Shown: positions 1-6,153, counted from the stretch's first letter. The stretch is DNA of 6,153 bases from Chloroflexota bacterium (GCA_021814735.1 JAKAHX010000107.1:1-6153), one strand, 5' to 3'. The notes: generated by a model from the sequence alone, not told the origin. Program-made: numbers and translations.

Positions 1-27
1 ATCTGCTGGTGAACCCGGCACCGATCG

Positions 28-1443
28 TCAGGCGGAGTCACCGCCCGGGCTGACGCGGGCGGCCCCCGGGCGCTCCCGGGCCACCGCCCGGACGGGCACG
101 GCCACCGCGGGCCACGCGCCACTCCCGTGCGCGGGCCGCGTGCCCGCCCCCAGGACCGCCCCGGCCACCACGGTCCCGGCCGCGACGCTGGCCGTGGCCG
201 ACGCACCGGCACCATCGCCCCGCGCGGCTCCGAAGCCCGTGGCCCCCGTCCGGATCACCGTGCCGACCTGGACGCCCGCCACCAGCACCCCGACCAGGAG
301 CAGGACCCCGGCCAGCCGGAGCACACCCGGCACCGGCTCGGTGGCCAGCGCACGCCCGCCGGCCGGCCGCTGCCAGAGGTCGGCAAGCCGAAGACCCGTC
401 GGCAGCAGGATGAGGCCGAGCCAGATCCCCGCGATGAGGCCGCCGATGTGGGCGAAGATGTCGATCCCCACCCCGCCGCCGATGAGCCCCAGGTCGAGCA
501 CCAGGTTGAACACGATCAGGAACCCGATCTGGCGGGCCAGCGCGTCGGCACCACGTCCCAGCAGCGGGTTGTGAACCCGGTACGCGATGAAGACGACGCC
601 GAAGAGCCCGAAGATCGCGCCGCTCGCGCCCACCGCCGGGTTCGGCAGGAAGATGTAGCTGGTCACCGATCCCGCGATGCCGCTCAGCACGTACATGAGC
701 AGGTACTGCCAGCGCCCGTAGATCCGCTCGACAAGGGGACCCACGAGGTACAGCGCATACATGTTGAACGCGAGGTGCAGCAGGCCCGCGTGGACCAGGA
801 CCACCGTGAGCAGCCGCCAGTACTCGCCGCGCGCCACCGCCCCCTTGTCGAGCATCAGGAGGTTCGTGACGGTGGTCCCCTCCGCACCGCCGACCATCTG
901 GAAGAGCCCGATGGCGATGGTGACCCCCAGGATCGCGTAGGTCACGATCGGCTCGTCCATCCCGCCGGGGCGCGTCCTGCCGAAATAGCGGCCGGCCGCC
1001 CGGCGGTCCCCCAGCTCCTTGCTGAGCCACCCGAGCCGGGAGGCGATCTCCGCCTTTGCCTCGCGCGGCGCCCGGCGGTCGGCCTGCCGGTAGGCATCCA
1101 GCGCACCGCGCAGGTCGCCCTGGCGGACACGGGCGGCCGCAAGCTGCCGCCACGCCACCCAGCTGAGCGGCGTCTCGGGGGCCTGCGTGGCCAGCCGCCA
1201 GCCCTCCATCGCGGCCTCGTCCTCGTCCATCCGGTACCGACACTCGGAGAGACCGAGGAGCGCCGCCACGTGCAGGTCAGGGTCGCGGTGGCCCACCACG
1301 CGCGAGTAGAACGCGGCCGCCTGCGCGTACTCCCCCTGCGCCGCGAGCGCATCCGCCTGCTGCAGGACCCGGGTCGCGGCGTCGCGGTCGAGCGGACCGG
1401 CCTGGAACGGATCGCGCGACTGTCCGGGGCGATCGCCCGTCAT
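28..1443 (-). CDS. TPR-rhomboid family intramembrane serine protease
   Basis: This 471-residue protein is a membrane protease of the rhomboid family, which cuts transmembrane substrates inside the bilayer with a Ser-His dyad. Residues about 20-158 are soluble, helical and TPR-like, with repeated A/G/Y-spaced helix pairs such as GEYAQAAAFYSRVV and GDLRGALDAYRQA. The rhomboid core runs from about 165 to 350. It shows the WR pair in the first loop (209-210), the HxxxN oxyanion motif (H223, N227), the catalytic serine in GASG (S274) and the catalytic histidine in AHIGG (H332). A probable seventh helix lies at about 374-396, followed by a 75-residue Ala/Gly/Val-rich tail of unknown role. I chose the ATG at 1443 because longer versions would run through the divergent neighbour and have no family character. 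No clear Shine-Dalgarno sequence precedes it. The substrate cannot be told from the sequence. The rhomboid call is secure; the TPR call is moderately so. Confidence 0.93.
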   Translation of the reverse strand: MTGDRPGQSRDPFQAGPLDRDAATRVLQQADALAAQGEYAQAAAFYSRVVGHRDPDLHVAALLGLSECRYRMDEDEAAMEGWRLATQAPETPLSWVAWRQLAAARVRQGDLRGALDAYRQADRRAPREAKAEIASRLGWLSKELGDRRAAGRYFGRTRPGGMDEPIVTYAILGVTIAIGLFQMVGGAEGTTVTNLLMLDKGAVARGEYWRLLTVVLVHAGLLHLAFNMYALYLVGPLVERIYGRWQYLLMYVLSGIAGSVTSYIFLPNPAVGASGAIFGLFGVVFIAYRVHNPLLGRGADALARQIGFLIVFNLVLDLGLIGGGVGIDIFAHIGGLIAGIWLGLILLPTGLRLADLWQRPAGGRALATEPVPGVLRLAGVLLLVGVLVAGVQVGTVIRTGATGFGAARGDGAGASATASVAAGTVVAGAVLGAGTRPAHGSGAWPAVAVPVRAVARERPGAARVSPGGDSA

Positions 1444-1600
1444 GGGCTCGTTCGGAGCCGGCGGGCAGGTGGGCGCGCCGGGTGGAAGCAGTCTGGCACA
1501 GCCGGCTGAGTGTAGCGTGTGCGGCCGGGGATCACGGTCGCGCCTGGCCCCGGTGGCTGGCCGGCACGCGGCCGGGCGCGCCTGGTGGCACGATGCGCGC

Positions 1601-3286
1601 ATGGACGTCCATTTCCTCGGAGCGGCCAACACCGTGACCGGTTCCCAATTCCTCCTCACCACCGACCGGGCCCGGGTCCTGGTGGACTGCGGGATGTTCC
1701 AGGGAAGCCCCAACGAGTCCGTCCGCAATCGGGTCCCGTTCGCCTACGACCCGGCGACGCTCGACGCGATCGTCCTCACCCACGCACACCTGGATCACTG
1801 CGGGCTCATCCCGCACGTCGTCGCCGAGGGGTTTCGTGGCCCCATCTACGCCACCCACGGGACGGTGGAACTCGCCGGACTGGTCCTGCTCGACTCGGGC
1901 AAGCTCCAGGAGGAGGCCGCGCAGCGCAAGGCGCGCTGGGCGCGCCACCATCCCGACAGCGCAGCACAGGAGGAGCAGCGCCTGGAAGCGGCGATCGACG
2001 CACAGCTCGAGGCGGCCGAGGCCGAGGATGACGCCACCTCGGCCGGCACCGGTCCGGCGGACGCTGCCAGCACCGCGGCGCTCGCGCACGGCGAGGCGCC
2101 ACGCGAGGGCATGCCGTCCATGCCCGCCGCCGGGGGCGGCGTGCTCCCGCCGGCCACTTCACCGAAGGGCTATCCCAGCCCGGAGCACGCGATCCTGACG
2201 GCTCCCGCGCAGATCGAGCTGGAGATCGAGGAGCCCCTGTACGACCAGCGACAGGCGCAGGCCGCACTCCCCCAGTTCCGGGGCGTGGACTACGAGCAGA
2301 CGATCCAGGTCGCGCCGGGGATCACGGCCACGTTCCTGGACGCCGGGCACATCCTGGGGTCCGCCATCATCCGGCTCGAGGTGGAGGCGGGGCCCGGCCA
2401 CCCGGCCCGCACCCTGGTCTTCTCGGGCGACCTGGGTCCAGTCGGCACGCCCATCCTGCGCGACCCCACGCCGGTGAGCTCGGCGGACTACGTCTTCGTC
2501 GAGTCCACCTACGGCGGCCGGGAACACGAACCGCAGGCAGAGGCCGTGCGTCTGCTGGCCGAGGCGGTCCGGATCGTGGCCGACCACGACGGCGTCCTCC
2601 TCGTCCCATCCTTCGCCATCGGCCGCACGCAGGAGATCGTGTGGCAGCTCAACCGCCTCGTCGAGGCCGGACGCATCCCCCTGCTGCCCCTCTACCTCGA
2701 CTCGCCCATGGCCTCCCATGCCAGCGACATCTACCGCCGCCACAGCGAGTACTGGGACGCCGAGACCCGGGACCTGCTCGCCCGTCACGTGGCGCCGCTC
2801 GACTACCCGGGGCAGGTGGTCACCAACGACATCAAGGCCTCCGAACGCATCTCGCGCGCGAAGCGCCCGTACATGATCGTCGCCTCCAACGGGATGCTCA
2901 CCGGGGGGCGCGTGCTGGGGCACCTGCGGGAACTGGTAGGCGACCCCCGGGCCGTTCTCCTCTTCGTCGGCTACCAGGGCGTGGGCACCCTCGGCGCCCA
3001 CCTCCAGGCCGGCGCGAAGACCGTCCGCATCGACGGCGAGACGCACGTGGTGCGCTGCCAGGTGCGCTCGATCAGCGGCTTCTCCGCGCACGCTGACGAG
3101 GCCGGACTCCTCGCCTGGCTGAGCACGTTCGTCGCGGGGAGGCGCCCGGGTGACGCGGGGTTCCCGAGGCGCGTCTTCGTGGTCCATGGCGACCCGGAGG
3201 CACAGGAGGCCCTGGCGCCCAAGGTCGCGGCGATGGGGTTCGACACGCTCGTCCCGCACTGGCACCAGCGCGTGGTCCTGGACTGA
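1601..3286 (+). CDS. MBL-fold/beta-CASP ribonuclease (Ysh1/CPSF-73-like)
   Basis: This 561-residue protein belongs to the bacterial beta-CASP metallo-beta-lactamase nucleases related to CPSF-73 and Thermus TTHA0252, which are zinc-dependent and cut RNA. All active-site motifs are visible: D29 in VDCG, the zinc motif H61-x-H63-x-D65-H66, H250 in DAGHILGS, D277 in SGDLG, beta-CASP motif A E301 in ESTYGG, motif B H497 in FSAHAD and motif C H529 in VHGD. The beta-CASP cap spans about 335-455, including PSFAIGRTQE and SNGMLTGG; the RNA-specificity region is the C-terminus. The ATG at 1601 gives the usual family N-terminus (FLGAANTVTGS). The frame stays open upstream to an ATG at 1442, but those 53 residues look non-coding. 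Only a weak GGTGG precedes the start. The protein is about 100 residues longer than TTHA0252-type members because of an insertion at about 110-210. It has no signal peptide and is probably cytoplasmic. Its in vivo RNA targets are unknown. Confidence 0.93.
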   Translation: MDVHFLGAANTVTGSQFLLTTDRARVLVDCGMFQGSPNESVRNRVPFAYDPATLDAIVLTHAHLDHCGLIPHVVAEGFRGPIYATHGTVELAGLVLLDSGKLQEEAAQRKARWARHHPDSAAQEEQRLEAAIDAQLEAAEAEDDATSAGTGPADAASTAALAHGEAPREGMPSMPAAGGGVLPPATSPKGYPSPEHAILTAPAQIELEIEEPLYDQRQAQAALPQFRGVDYEQTIQVAPGITATFLDAGHILGSAIIRLEVEAGPGHPARTLVFSGDLGPVGTPILRDPTPVSSADYVFVESTYGGREHEPQAEAVRLLAEAVRIVADHDGVLLVPSFAIGRTQEIVWQLNRLVEAGRIPLLPLYLDSPMASHASDIYRRHSEYWDAETRDLLARHVAPLDYPGQVVTNDIKASERISRAKRPYMIVASNGMLTGGRVLGHLRELVGDPRAVLLFVGYQGVGTLGAHLQAGAKTVRIDGETHVVRCQVRSISGFSAHADEAGLLAWLSTFVAGRRPGDAGFPRRVFVVHGDPEAQEALAPKVAAMGFDTLVPHWHQRVVLD

Positions 3287-3345
3287 GCGCGGCCGGACGG
3301 CCCCCACGCGCGACGGGACGGCGCGCCCTGCAGGTCGCCACAACA

Positions 3346-3362
3346 GTTATGCTTGACATAAC
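3346..3362. promoter_or_regulatory. Inverted repeat, candidate MarR operator O1
   Basis: The 17 bases are a perfect inverted repeat: GTTATG, a 5-base spacer, CATAAC. It covers the -35 box of the promoter upstream of the marR-type gene. MarR dimers typically bind short palindromes of 16-20 bp placed over their own promoter, so this is the natural operator candidate. Binding is inferred, not shown. Confidence 0.65.
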
Positions 3363-3380
3363 CTTATCGGTGGCCATAAT
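3353..3380 (+). promoter_or_regulatory. Sigma-70-type promoter of the marR-exporter operon
   Basis: A perfect -35 box TTGACA (3353-3358) is followed after 16 bases by CATAAT (3375-3380), which matches the -10 consensus at five of six positions. It sits in the only clearly A+T-rich patch of a very GC-rich window. Transcription would begin near 3387, giving a leader of about 24 bases before the marR-type start codon. Both boxes are overlapped by inverted repeats, which fits repression by blocking RNA polymerase. Confidence 0.8.
3364..3379. promoter_or_regulatory. Second imperfect inverted repeat, candidate operator O2
   Basis: TTAT (3364-3367) and ATAA (3376-3379) are separated by 8 bases and end within the -10 box. 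The same TTAT/ATAA half-sites occur in the first repeat (3347-3350 and 3358-3361), whose 5' end lies 17 bases upstream. It may be a weaker second binding site for the MarR-type repressor. The short half-sites make a chance match possible. Confidence 0.4.
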
Positions 3381-3410
3381 AGCTGGCAGCTTCTCAATCG
3401 TTCTCGCAGG

Positions 3411-3965
3411 ATGATGCAACCACTCGCCCAGCCGGCCCCGCTCACCGAGGCCACCACCGATACCAGCGGCGACCTCGATGTCGCCGTCAGCGAACTGCTC
3501 TCCCTGCTGGCGCGTGAGCGCGCCAGCCACCTGCCACGCTGGTGCCGCCAGGACATCAGCATGACCTCGCTGCACGTCCTGATGGCGCTGGAGGCCCACG
3601 GCCCCCTCGCCATGAGCCGTCTCGCCGAGATGCTCGAGGTCGCCGTCTCCAACGCGACCGGGATCGTCTCCCGGATGGAGGAGCGGGGTCTCGTCCGCCG
3701 CACCCACGACGAGGCCGACCGCCGCGTCGTGTTCGTCACAGTCACCGAGCACGGGCGCCAGGTGCTCGAGGACCGCGAGTTCATGCGGGCCGGCCACCTG
3801 CGCCAGGTGCTCGCCGAGATGAGCGCGCCGCGCCGTGCGGCGCTGGTGTCCACCATGCGCGAGTTCCTCGCCACGGCCCAGCGCCTTCGCGAAGAGGGCC
3901 GACTCGCCGACGACTGCCCGGCCCCGGCGCCCCCGCACGCCAGCACCGTATCCACCGGCGCCTGA
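3411..3965 (+). CDS. MarR-family winged-helix transcriptional regulator
   Basis: This 184-residue protein is a DNA-binding regulator of the MarR family, whose dimers usually repress a neighbouring efflux or detoxification gene until a small molecule binds. The winged helix spans about 50-120. The helix-turn-helix includes MSRLAEMLEVAVSNATGIVSRMEERGLV (split here as MSRLAEMLEV and AVSNATGIVSRMEERGLV, 68-95), and the wing carries the conserved D-R pair (D103, R104) before VVFVTVTEHG. Helices at about 22-45 and 128-160 should form the dimer interface. It is longer than the usual 140-150 residues because of a polar N-terminus and a Pro/Ala-rich tail. Two cysteines (C45, C169) are present, but neither lies where the sensing cysteine of OhrR does. 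The gene starts at one of two adjacent ATGs (3411 or 3414); an AGG directly before the first makes the choice uncertain. It lies 45 bases upstream of the exporter gene, which it probably controls together with itself. The ligand is unknown. Confidence 0.93.
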   Translation: MMQPLAQPAPLTEATTDTSGDLDVAVSELLSLLARERASHLPRWCRQDISMTSLHVLMALEAHGPLAMSRLAEMLEVAVSNATGIVSRMEERGLVRRTHDEADRRVVFVTVTEHGRQVLEDREFMRAGHLRQVLAEMSAPRRAALVSTMREFLATAQRLREEGRLADDCPAPAPPHASTVSTGA

Positions 3966-3973
3966 CCGGCGCC
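3957..3973 (+). repeat. GC-rich hairpin over the marR-type stop codon
   Basis: GGCGCC occurs on both sides of TGACC, giving a possible 6-bp stem with a 5-base loop; the TGA stop codon begins within the loop-proximal bases. The 9-base unit ACCGGCGCC is also directly repeated (3954-3962 and 3965-3973). No run of T follows, so it is not a classical terminator. It may only reflect the GC-rich composition, or it may modulate the ratio of regulator to exporter. Confidence 0.3.
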
Positions 3974-3995
3974 AGCGTCCCACCCCTTCCAGCCC

Positions 3996-4001
3996 AGGAG
4001 G
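3996..4001 (+). promoter_or_regulatory. Ribosome binding site of the exporter
   Basis: A perfect AGGAGG lies 9 bases before the ATG at 4011. It fixes the exporter start and shows that this gene can be translated strongly and independently of the marR-type gene. Confidence 0.85.
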
Positions 4002-4010
4002 CCACCCGCC

Positions 4011-5663
4011 ATGGAAGCCCTGCCGGTGATGTCCGGCGCCACCACGCATCCCGCCATCGAGGTCAACCAGCGCGCCCGGTTCGAGATCCTGTTCGCCGTG
4101 CTGCTCGGTCTCTTCCTCAGCGCGCTTGACCAGACCATCGTGGGCCCGGTCCTGCCCACCATCGTCACCGACCTGCGCGGCGCCGACCTCTACACGTGGG
4201 TCGTGACCGCCTACCTGCTCACGAGCACCGTGACGATCCCGGTCTACGGCAAGCTCTCCGACCTGTACGGGCGGCGGCCCATGCTGATGGCGGGCATCGT
4301 GCTCTTCCTGGCGGGCTCGGCCCTGTCGGGCCTGAGCCAGTCCATGTGGCAGCTCATTGCCTTCCGCGCCCTCCAGGGCCTGGGCGCCGGCGCGCTGTTC
4401 CCCATCTCGCTGGCCGTGATCGGTGACCTCTTCACCCCGGCCGAGCGCGGCAAGTACCAGGGGCTCTTCGGCGCGGTCTTCGGGATCGCCTTCCTGGTCG
4501 GGCCCTTCCTCGGCGGCTTCCTTACCGACAACGTCAGCTGGCACTGGGTCTTCTACGTCAACGTGCCGATCGGGCTCGTCTCCCTCTACCTGATCTGGCG
4601 TCTGCTCCCCACCGTCAAGCGGGAGGGCAGGCGCTTCAACCTGGACGTGCCCGGCGTGGTGACCCTGACGCTCGCGATCGTCCCGGTGCTGATCGCGCTC
4701 ACCCTGGCAGAGAACGGCGACTGGACGGCGCCCGGCGTGGTGGGCGGCTTCGTCATGGGCCTCGTCTTCCTGGTCGCATTCGTGTTGGCGGAGCGCCGCG
4801 CAGAGGATCCGATCATCCCGCTCGGCCTCTTCCGCAACCGGACGTTCACGGTTTCGGCGATCGCGACGTTCCTCGCGACCTTCGGGTTCGCCACCGCCAT
4901 CATCTTCCTGCCGCTCTGGTTCCAGGTCGTGCAGAACGCCAGCTCCACGGCATCCGGGTACGACCTGTTCCCGTTCCTCTTCGGGCTCATCGCCAGCTCG
5001 GTCATCTCCGGCCAGCTGGTGAGCCGCACCGGCCACTACAAGTGGCTGCTGGTCGTGTCGATGGCGATCCTCGCGGTCGGTCTCGCACTGTTCGTCAACC
5101 TGCGGGCGGACACGCCCGATACCTCGCTCTGGCTGTGGATGGCCGTGGCGGGGATCGGCGTGGGCCCGATGATGGCGATCTTCACCCTGATCGTGCAGAA
5201 CGCGGTCCCGTTCAGCCTGCTCGGCACGGCCACGAGCGACCTGACCCTCATGCGCCAGATCGGCACCTCCGTCGGGCTCACCGTCGCCTTCACGCTCTTC
5301 GAGAACAACCTGACCTGGGACCTGCTGCGCAGGCAGATCATCGCGGCCGGCGCACCGGCGGCCTACGTCCCGGTCAGCACCCCGGCGGGCTTCAACATCG
5401 GCCAGGACCTCACCTCGGTGGGCACCAGCAGCGCGACGCAGTTCCTGACGCAGATTCCGGCGCAGCTGCAGCCGATCTTCCTGGACGGCTTCCACCAGGC
5501 GTTCTCGATCGCGCTCGGCAACTCCATGTGGCTCGGCGTCGCCGCCGCCATCATCGCCTGCGGCGCATCCCTCCTGCTCCACGAGCTGCCCCTGCGCGCC
5601 ACGCACCCTGCCGAGGAGGGAGCGGGGTCGCTGGTCCCGGTGCCCGCCGAGGCGGCGGACTGA
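4011..5663 (+). CDS. MFS drug exporter, DHA2 (EmrB/QacA) family, 14 TM
   Basis: This 550-residue inner-membrane protein is a proton-driven antiporter of the major facilitator superfamily, DHA2 branch, which exports drugs and other toxic, often lipophilic compounds. Fourteen hydrophobic segments can be placed, at about 24-44, 61-80, 93-111, 116-138, 152-172, 178-199, 213-233, 243-261, 281-301, 318-337, 346-362, 374-396, 409-430 and 500-523. Family motifs are clear: motif D1 LDQTIVGPVLPTI (39-51) with D40 in helix 1, motif A GKLSDLYGRRP (80-90), motif B FRALQGLGAG (118-127), motif C around GIAFLVGPFLGG (158-169) and SWHWVFYVNVPIG (176-188). The loop between helices 13 and 14 is long and polar (431-498). 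Length is normal for the family. The strong upstream AGGAGG supports the ATG at 4011. It follows the MarR-type gene by 45 bases with no promoter evident between them, so it is probably induced through that repressor. The substrate cannot be assigned. Confidence 0.95.
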   Translation: MEALPVMSGATTHPAIEVNQRARFEILFAVLLGLFLSALDQTIVGPVLPTIVTDLRGADLYTWVVTAYLLTSTVTIPVYGKLSDLYGRRPMLMAGIVLFLAGSALSGLSQSMWQLIAFRALQGLGAGALFPISLAVIGDLFTPAERGKYQGLFGAVFGIAFLVGPFLGGFLTDNVSWHWVFYVNVPIGLVSLYLIWRLLPTVKREGRRFNLDVPGVVTLTLAIVPVLIALTLAENGDWTAPGVVGGFVMGLVFLVAFVLAERRAEDPIIPLGLFRNRTFTVSAIATFLATFGFATAIIFLPLWFQVVQNASSTASGYDLFPFLFGLIASSVISGQLVSRTGHYKWLLVVSMAILAVGLALFVNLRADTPDTSLWLWMAVAGIGVGPMMAIFTLIVQNAVPFSLLGTATSDLTLMRQIGTSVGLTVAFTLFENNLTWDLLRRQIIAAGAPAAYVPVSTPAGFNIGQDLTSVGTSSATQFLTQIPAQLQPIFLDGFHQAFSIALGNSMWLGVAAAIIACGASLLLHELPLRATHPAEEGAGSLVPVPAEAAD

Positions 5664-5671
5664 TCGGTCAG
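5660..5671. repeat. Short inverted repeat spanning two convergent stop codons
   Basis: CTGA, TCGG, TCAG forms a 4-bp inverted repeat that holds the exporter stop (5661-5663, plus strand) and the stop of the small gene (5668-5670, minus strand). It is too short, and lacks T-runs, to call a terminator. The gap between the two genes is only 4 bases. Confidence 0.3.
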
Positions 5672-5835
5672 CGCCAGAGCATCCGCCAGAGACCCGCCCT
5701 CGCGAGCGCCCGCCCGACGATCCGGTTCTTGGCCCGGCGGGCGATCCGGTGAGGATTGCCGGACGCCAGCGTCGACACGTCGTTGGCGAGGCGGGCCGCG
5801 CGGTACAGCGTGGAGACGAGGCCGCGGCGCCTCAC
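5668..5835 (-). CDS. Small highly basic protein of unknown function (55 aa)
   Basis: I do not recognise this family by name. The 55-residue product has 13 arginines and one lysine against a single aspartate, for a net charge near +13. It has an N-terminal helix-like stretch (LYRAARLANDVSTLASG, 10-26), then a basic amphipathic part with RIARRAKNRIVGRAL (30-44) and a Trp-containing end (GLWRMLWR, 48-55). There is no signal peptide or clear transmembrane helix. The GTG start at 5835 overlaps the stop of the upstream 86-residue gene in a GTGA quartet, and GGAGG ends 7 bases before it, so translational coupling is likely. The frame stays open further upstream to about 6072, but that stretch is antisense-like arginine/glycine-rich sequence lying over the other gene. 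RNA, DNA or membrane binding, or partnership with the acidic upstream protein, are all possible; none is shown. Confidence 0.72.
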   Translation of the reverse strand: MRRRGLVSTLYRAARLANDVSTLASGNPHRIARRAKNRIVGRALARAGLWRMLWR

Positions 5836-6092
5836 GCCAGCGCCTCCTCCAGGAAGGCGGCGGCATCCCGGACCAGGTCCGCCCGCTCCGACTCCTCTGC
5901 CTCGATGAGCGCGAGGAGCCGGCGGGCTTGTGTCGGGTGCTCCAGTCCGATCGCCAGGCCGACGCTCAGCCAGTAGTCGGCCGTCTCGAGTGCGTGGGGC
6001 CGTACCTCGTCCGGGAGCTCCTCCAGGACCTCGACCATTGCCCCCGCGAGGGCCCGGCCGTATCGGCTCCATCCATCGTCACCGCTCGCCAC
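5832..6092 (-). CDS. Small acidic helical protein of unknown function (86 aa)
   Basis: I do not recognise this family. The 86-residue product is predicted to be almost all helix and is acidic (18 Asp/Glu against 7 Arg, no Lys). Two helical parts can be seen: about 9-26 (SRYGRALAGAMVEVLEEL) and 34-50 (ALETADYWLSVGLAIGL), followed by an HPTQARRLLALIEAEE stretch (52-67) and a C-terminal acidic helix (68-85). The pattern resembles a small helical hairpin bundle. There is no signal peptide or metal motif. The GTG start at 6092 is chosen because GGAGGT lies 5 bases upstream. The gene heads a two-gene unit with the basic 55-residue gene that overlaps its stop. Its promoter, and any gene further upstream, lie outside or at the edge of the window. 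Confidence 0.78.
   Translation of the reverse strand: MASGDDGWSRYGRALAGAMVEVLEELPDEVRPHALETADYWLSVGLAIGLEHPTQARRLLALIEAEESERADLVRDAAAFLEEALA
5843..5848 (-). promoter_or_regulatory. Ribosome binding site of the 55-aa gene
   Basis: Read on the minus strand, AGGAGG lies inside the end of the 86-residue gene, and its core ends 7 bases before the GTG at 5835. It is the main reason to accept that start and the small gene itself. Confidence 0.7.
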
Positions 6093-6097
6093 GAGGC

Positions 6098-6103
6098 ACC
6101 TCC
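6098..6103 (-). promoter_or_regulatory. Ribosome binding site of the 86-aa gene
   Basis: GGAGGT on the minus strand is 5 bases before the GTG at 6092. It decides the start, since no ATG is available in frame in the neighbouring sequence. Nothing else can be recognised from here to the window end (6104-6153). Confidence 0.75.
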
Positions 6104-6153
6104 CCGCCGCGGCCGGCCGTCGGCATCGCCACCCGCGGCGACCTGCCGGGAAG

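Noticed and set aside
127..1509. A 460-residue open frame on the plus strand
   Set aside because: It is antisense to the rhomboid gene, has no recognisable domain, and has the Arg/His/Pro/Glu-rich composition of a shadow frame.
1509..1514. Possible minus-strand -10 box (TACACT) for the rhomboid gene
   Set aside because: It matches four of six consensus positions, but no convincing -35 box lies at the right distance, and the divergent gap is too GC-rich to judge.
1557..1575. A 7-pair hairpin upstream of the nuclease start
   Set aside because: It includes a G-T pair and lies in extremely GC-rich DNA where such stems are expected by chance; nothing suggests a riboswitch or terminator.
1444..1728. 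A 95-residue upstream extension of the rhomboid frame
   Set aside because: It would overlap the start of the divergent nuclease gene and is Arg/Pro-rich without family similarity; the ATG at 1443 is sufficient.
3291..3326. Possible terminator stems after the nuclease gene
   Set aside because: Only 4-5-bp GC stems can be drawn, and no T-run follows, so a rho-independent terminator is not supported.
2159..3343. A 394-residue open frame on the minus strand
   Set aside because: It is antisense to the catalytic part of the beta-CASP nuclease and shows no motif or plausible ribosome binding site.
3072..5606. An 844-residue open frame on the minus strand
   Set aside because: It lies antisense to the end of the nuclease gene, the MarR-type gene and the exporter, all with clear motifs. 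Its product is low-complexity Asp/Glu/Arg/His-rich sequence typical of antisense frames in GC-rich DNA.
5836..6072. Upstream extension of the 55-residue gene to 134 residues
   Set aside because: The extension overlaps the 86-residue gene in another frame and is Gly/Arg/Pro-rich. The GTG at 5835 has its own ribosome binding site and forms a normal GTGA overlap.

Overview
The window is very GC-rich, with strong G/C preference at third codon positions, GTG starts and long meaningless antisense reading frames. This suggests a high-GC bacterium, for example Chloroflexota or an actinobacterial lineage. That is inference from base composition and protein style. No rRNA, tRNA, phage, transposon or CRISPR signature is visible, and the gene content looks like ordinary chromosomal DNA.

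Layout from left to right. (1) On the minus strand (28-1443) is a membrane rhomboid serine protease with a soluble TPR-like N-terminal region. (2) A divergent 157-bp gap (1444-1600) separates it from a plus-strand metallo-beta-lactamase/beta-CASP ribonuclease (1601-3286). The ribonuclease has a complete active site but carries a long low-complexity insertion. (3) A 124-bp gap (3287-3410) ends in an A+T-rich island. This holds a near-consensus housekeeping promoter overlapped by two TTAT/ATAA inverted repeats. (4) That promoter precedes a MarR-family repressor (3411-3965) and a 14-helix DHA2-type drug exporter (4011-5663), which look like a two-gene operon. (5) Convergent to the exporter, with only 4 bases between the stop codons, is a minus-strand pair of small unrecognised genes (5668-5835 and 5832-6092). 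They overlap by four bases (GTGA).

The clearest functional unit is the marR-exporter operon. The repressor probably binds the inverted repeats over its own promoter and is released by a toxic compound that the exporter removes. The ribonuclease and the rhomboid look like independent housekeeping genes that share a divergent intergenic region. The least explained part is the small pair at the right end. A very acidic 86-residue protein is followed by a very basic 55-residue protein, each with a strong ribosome binding site and the two translationally coupled. No clearly new system can be demonstrated from this window; that pair is the best candidate for follow-up.
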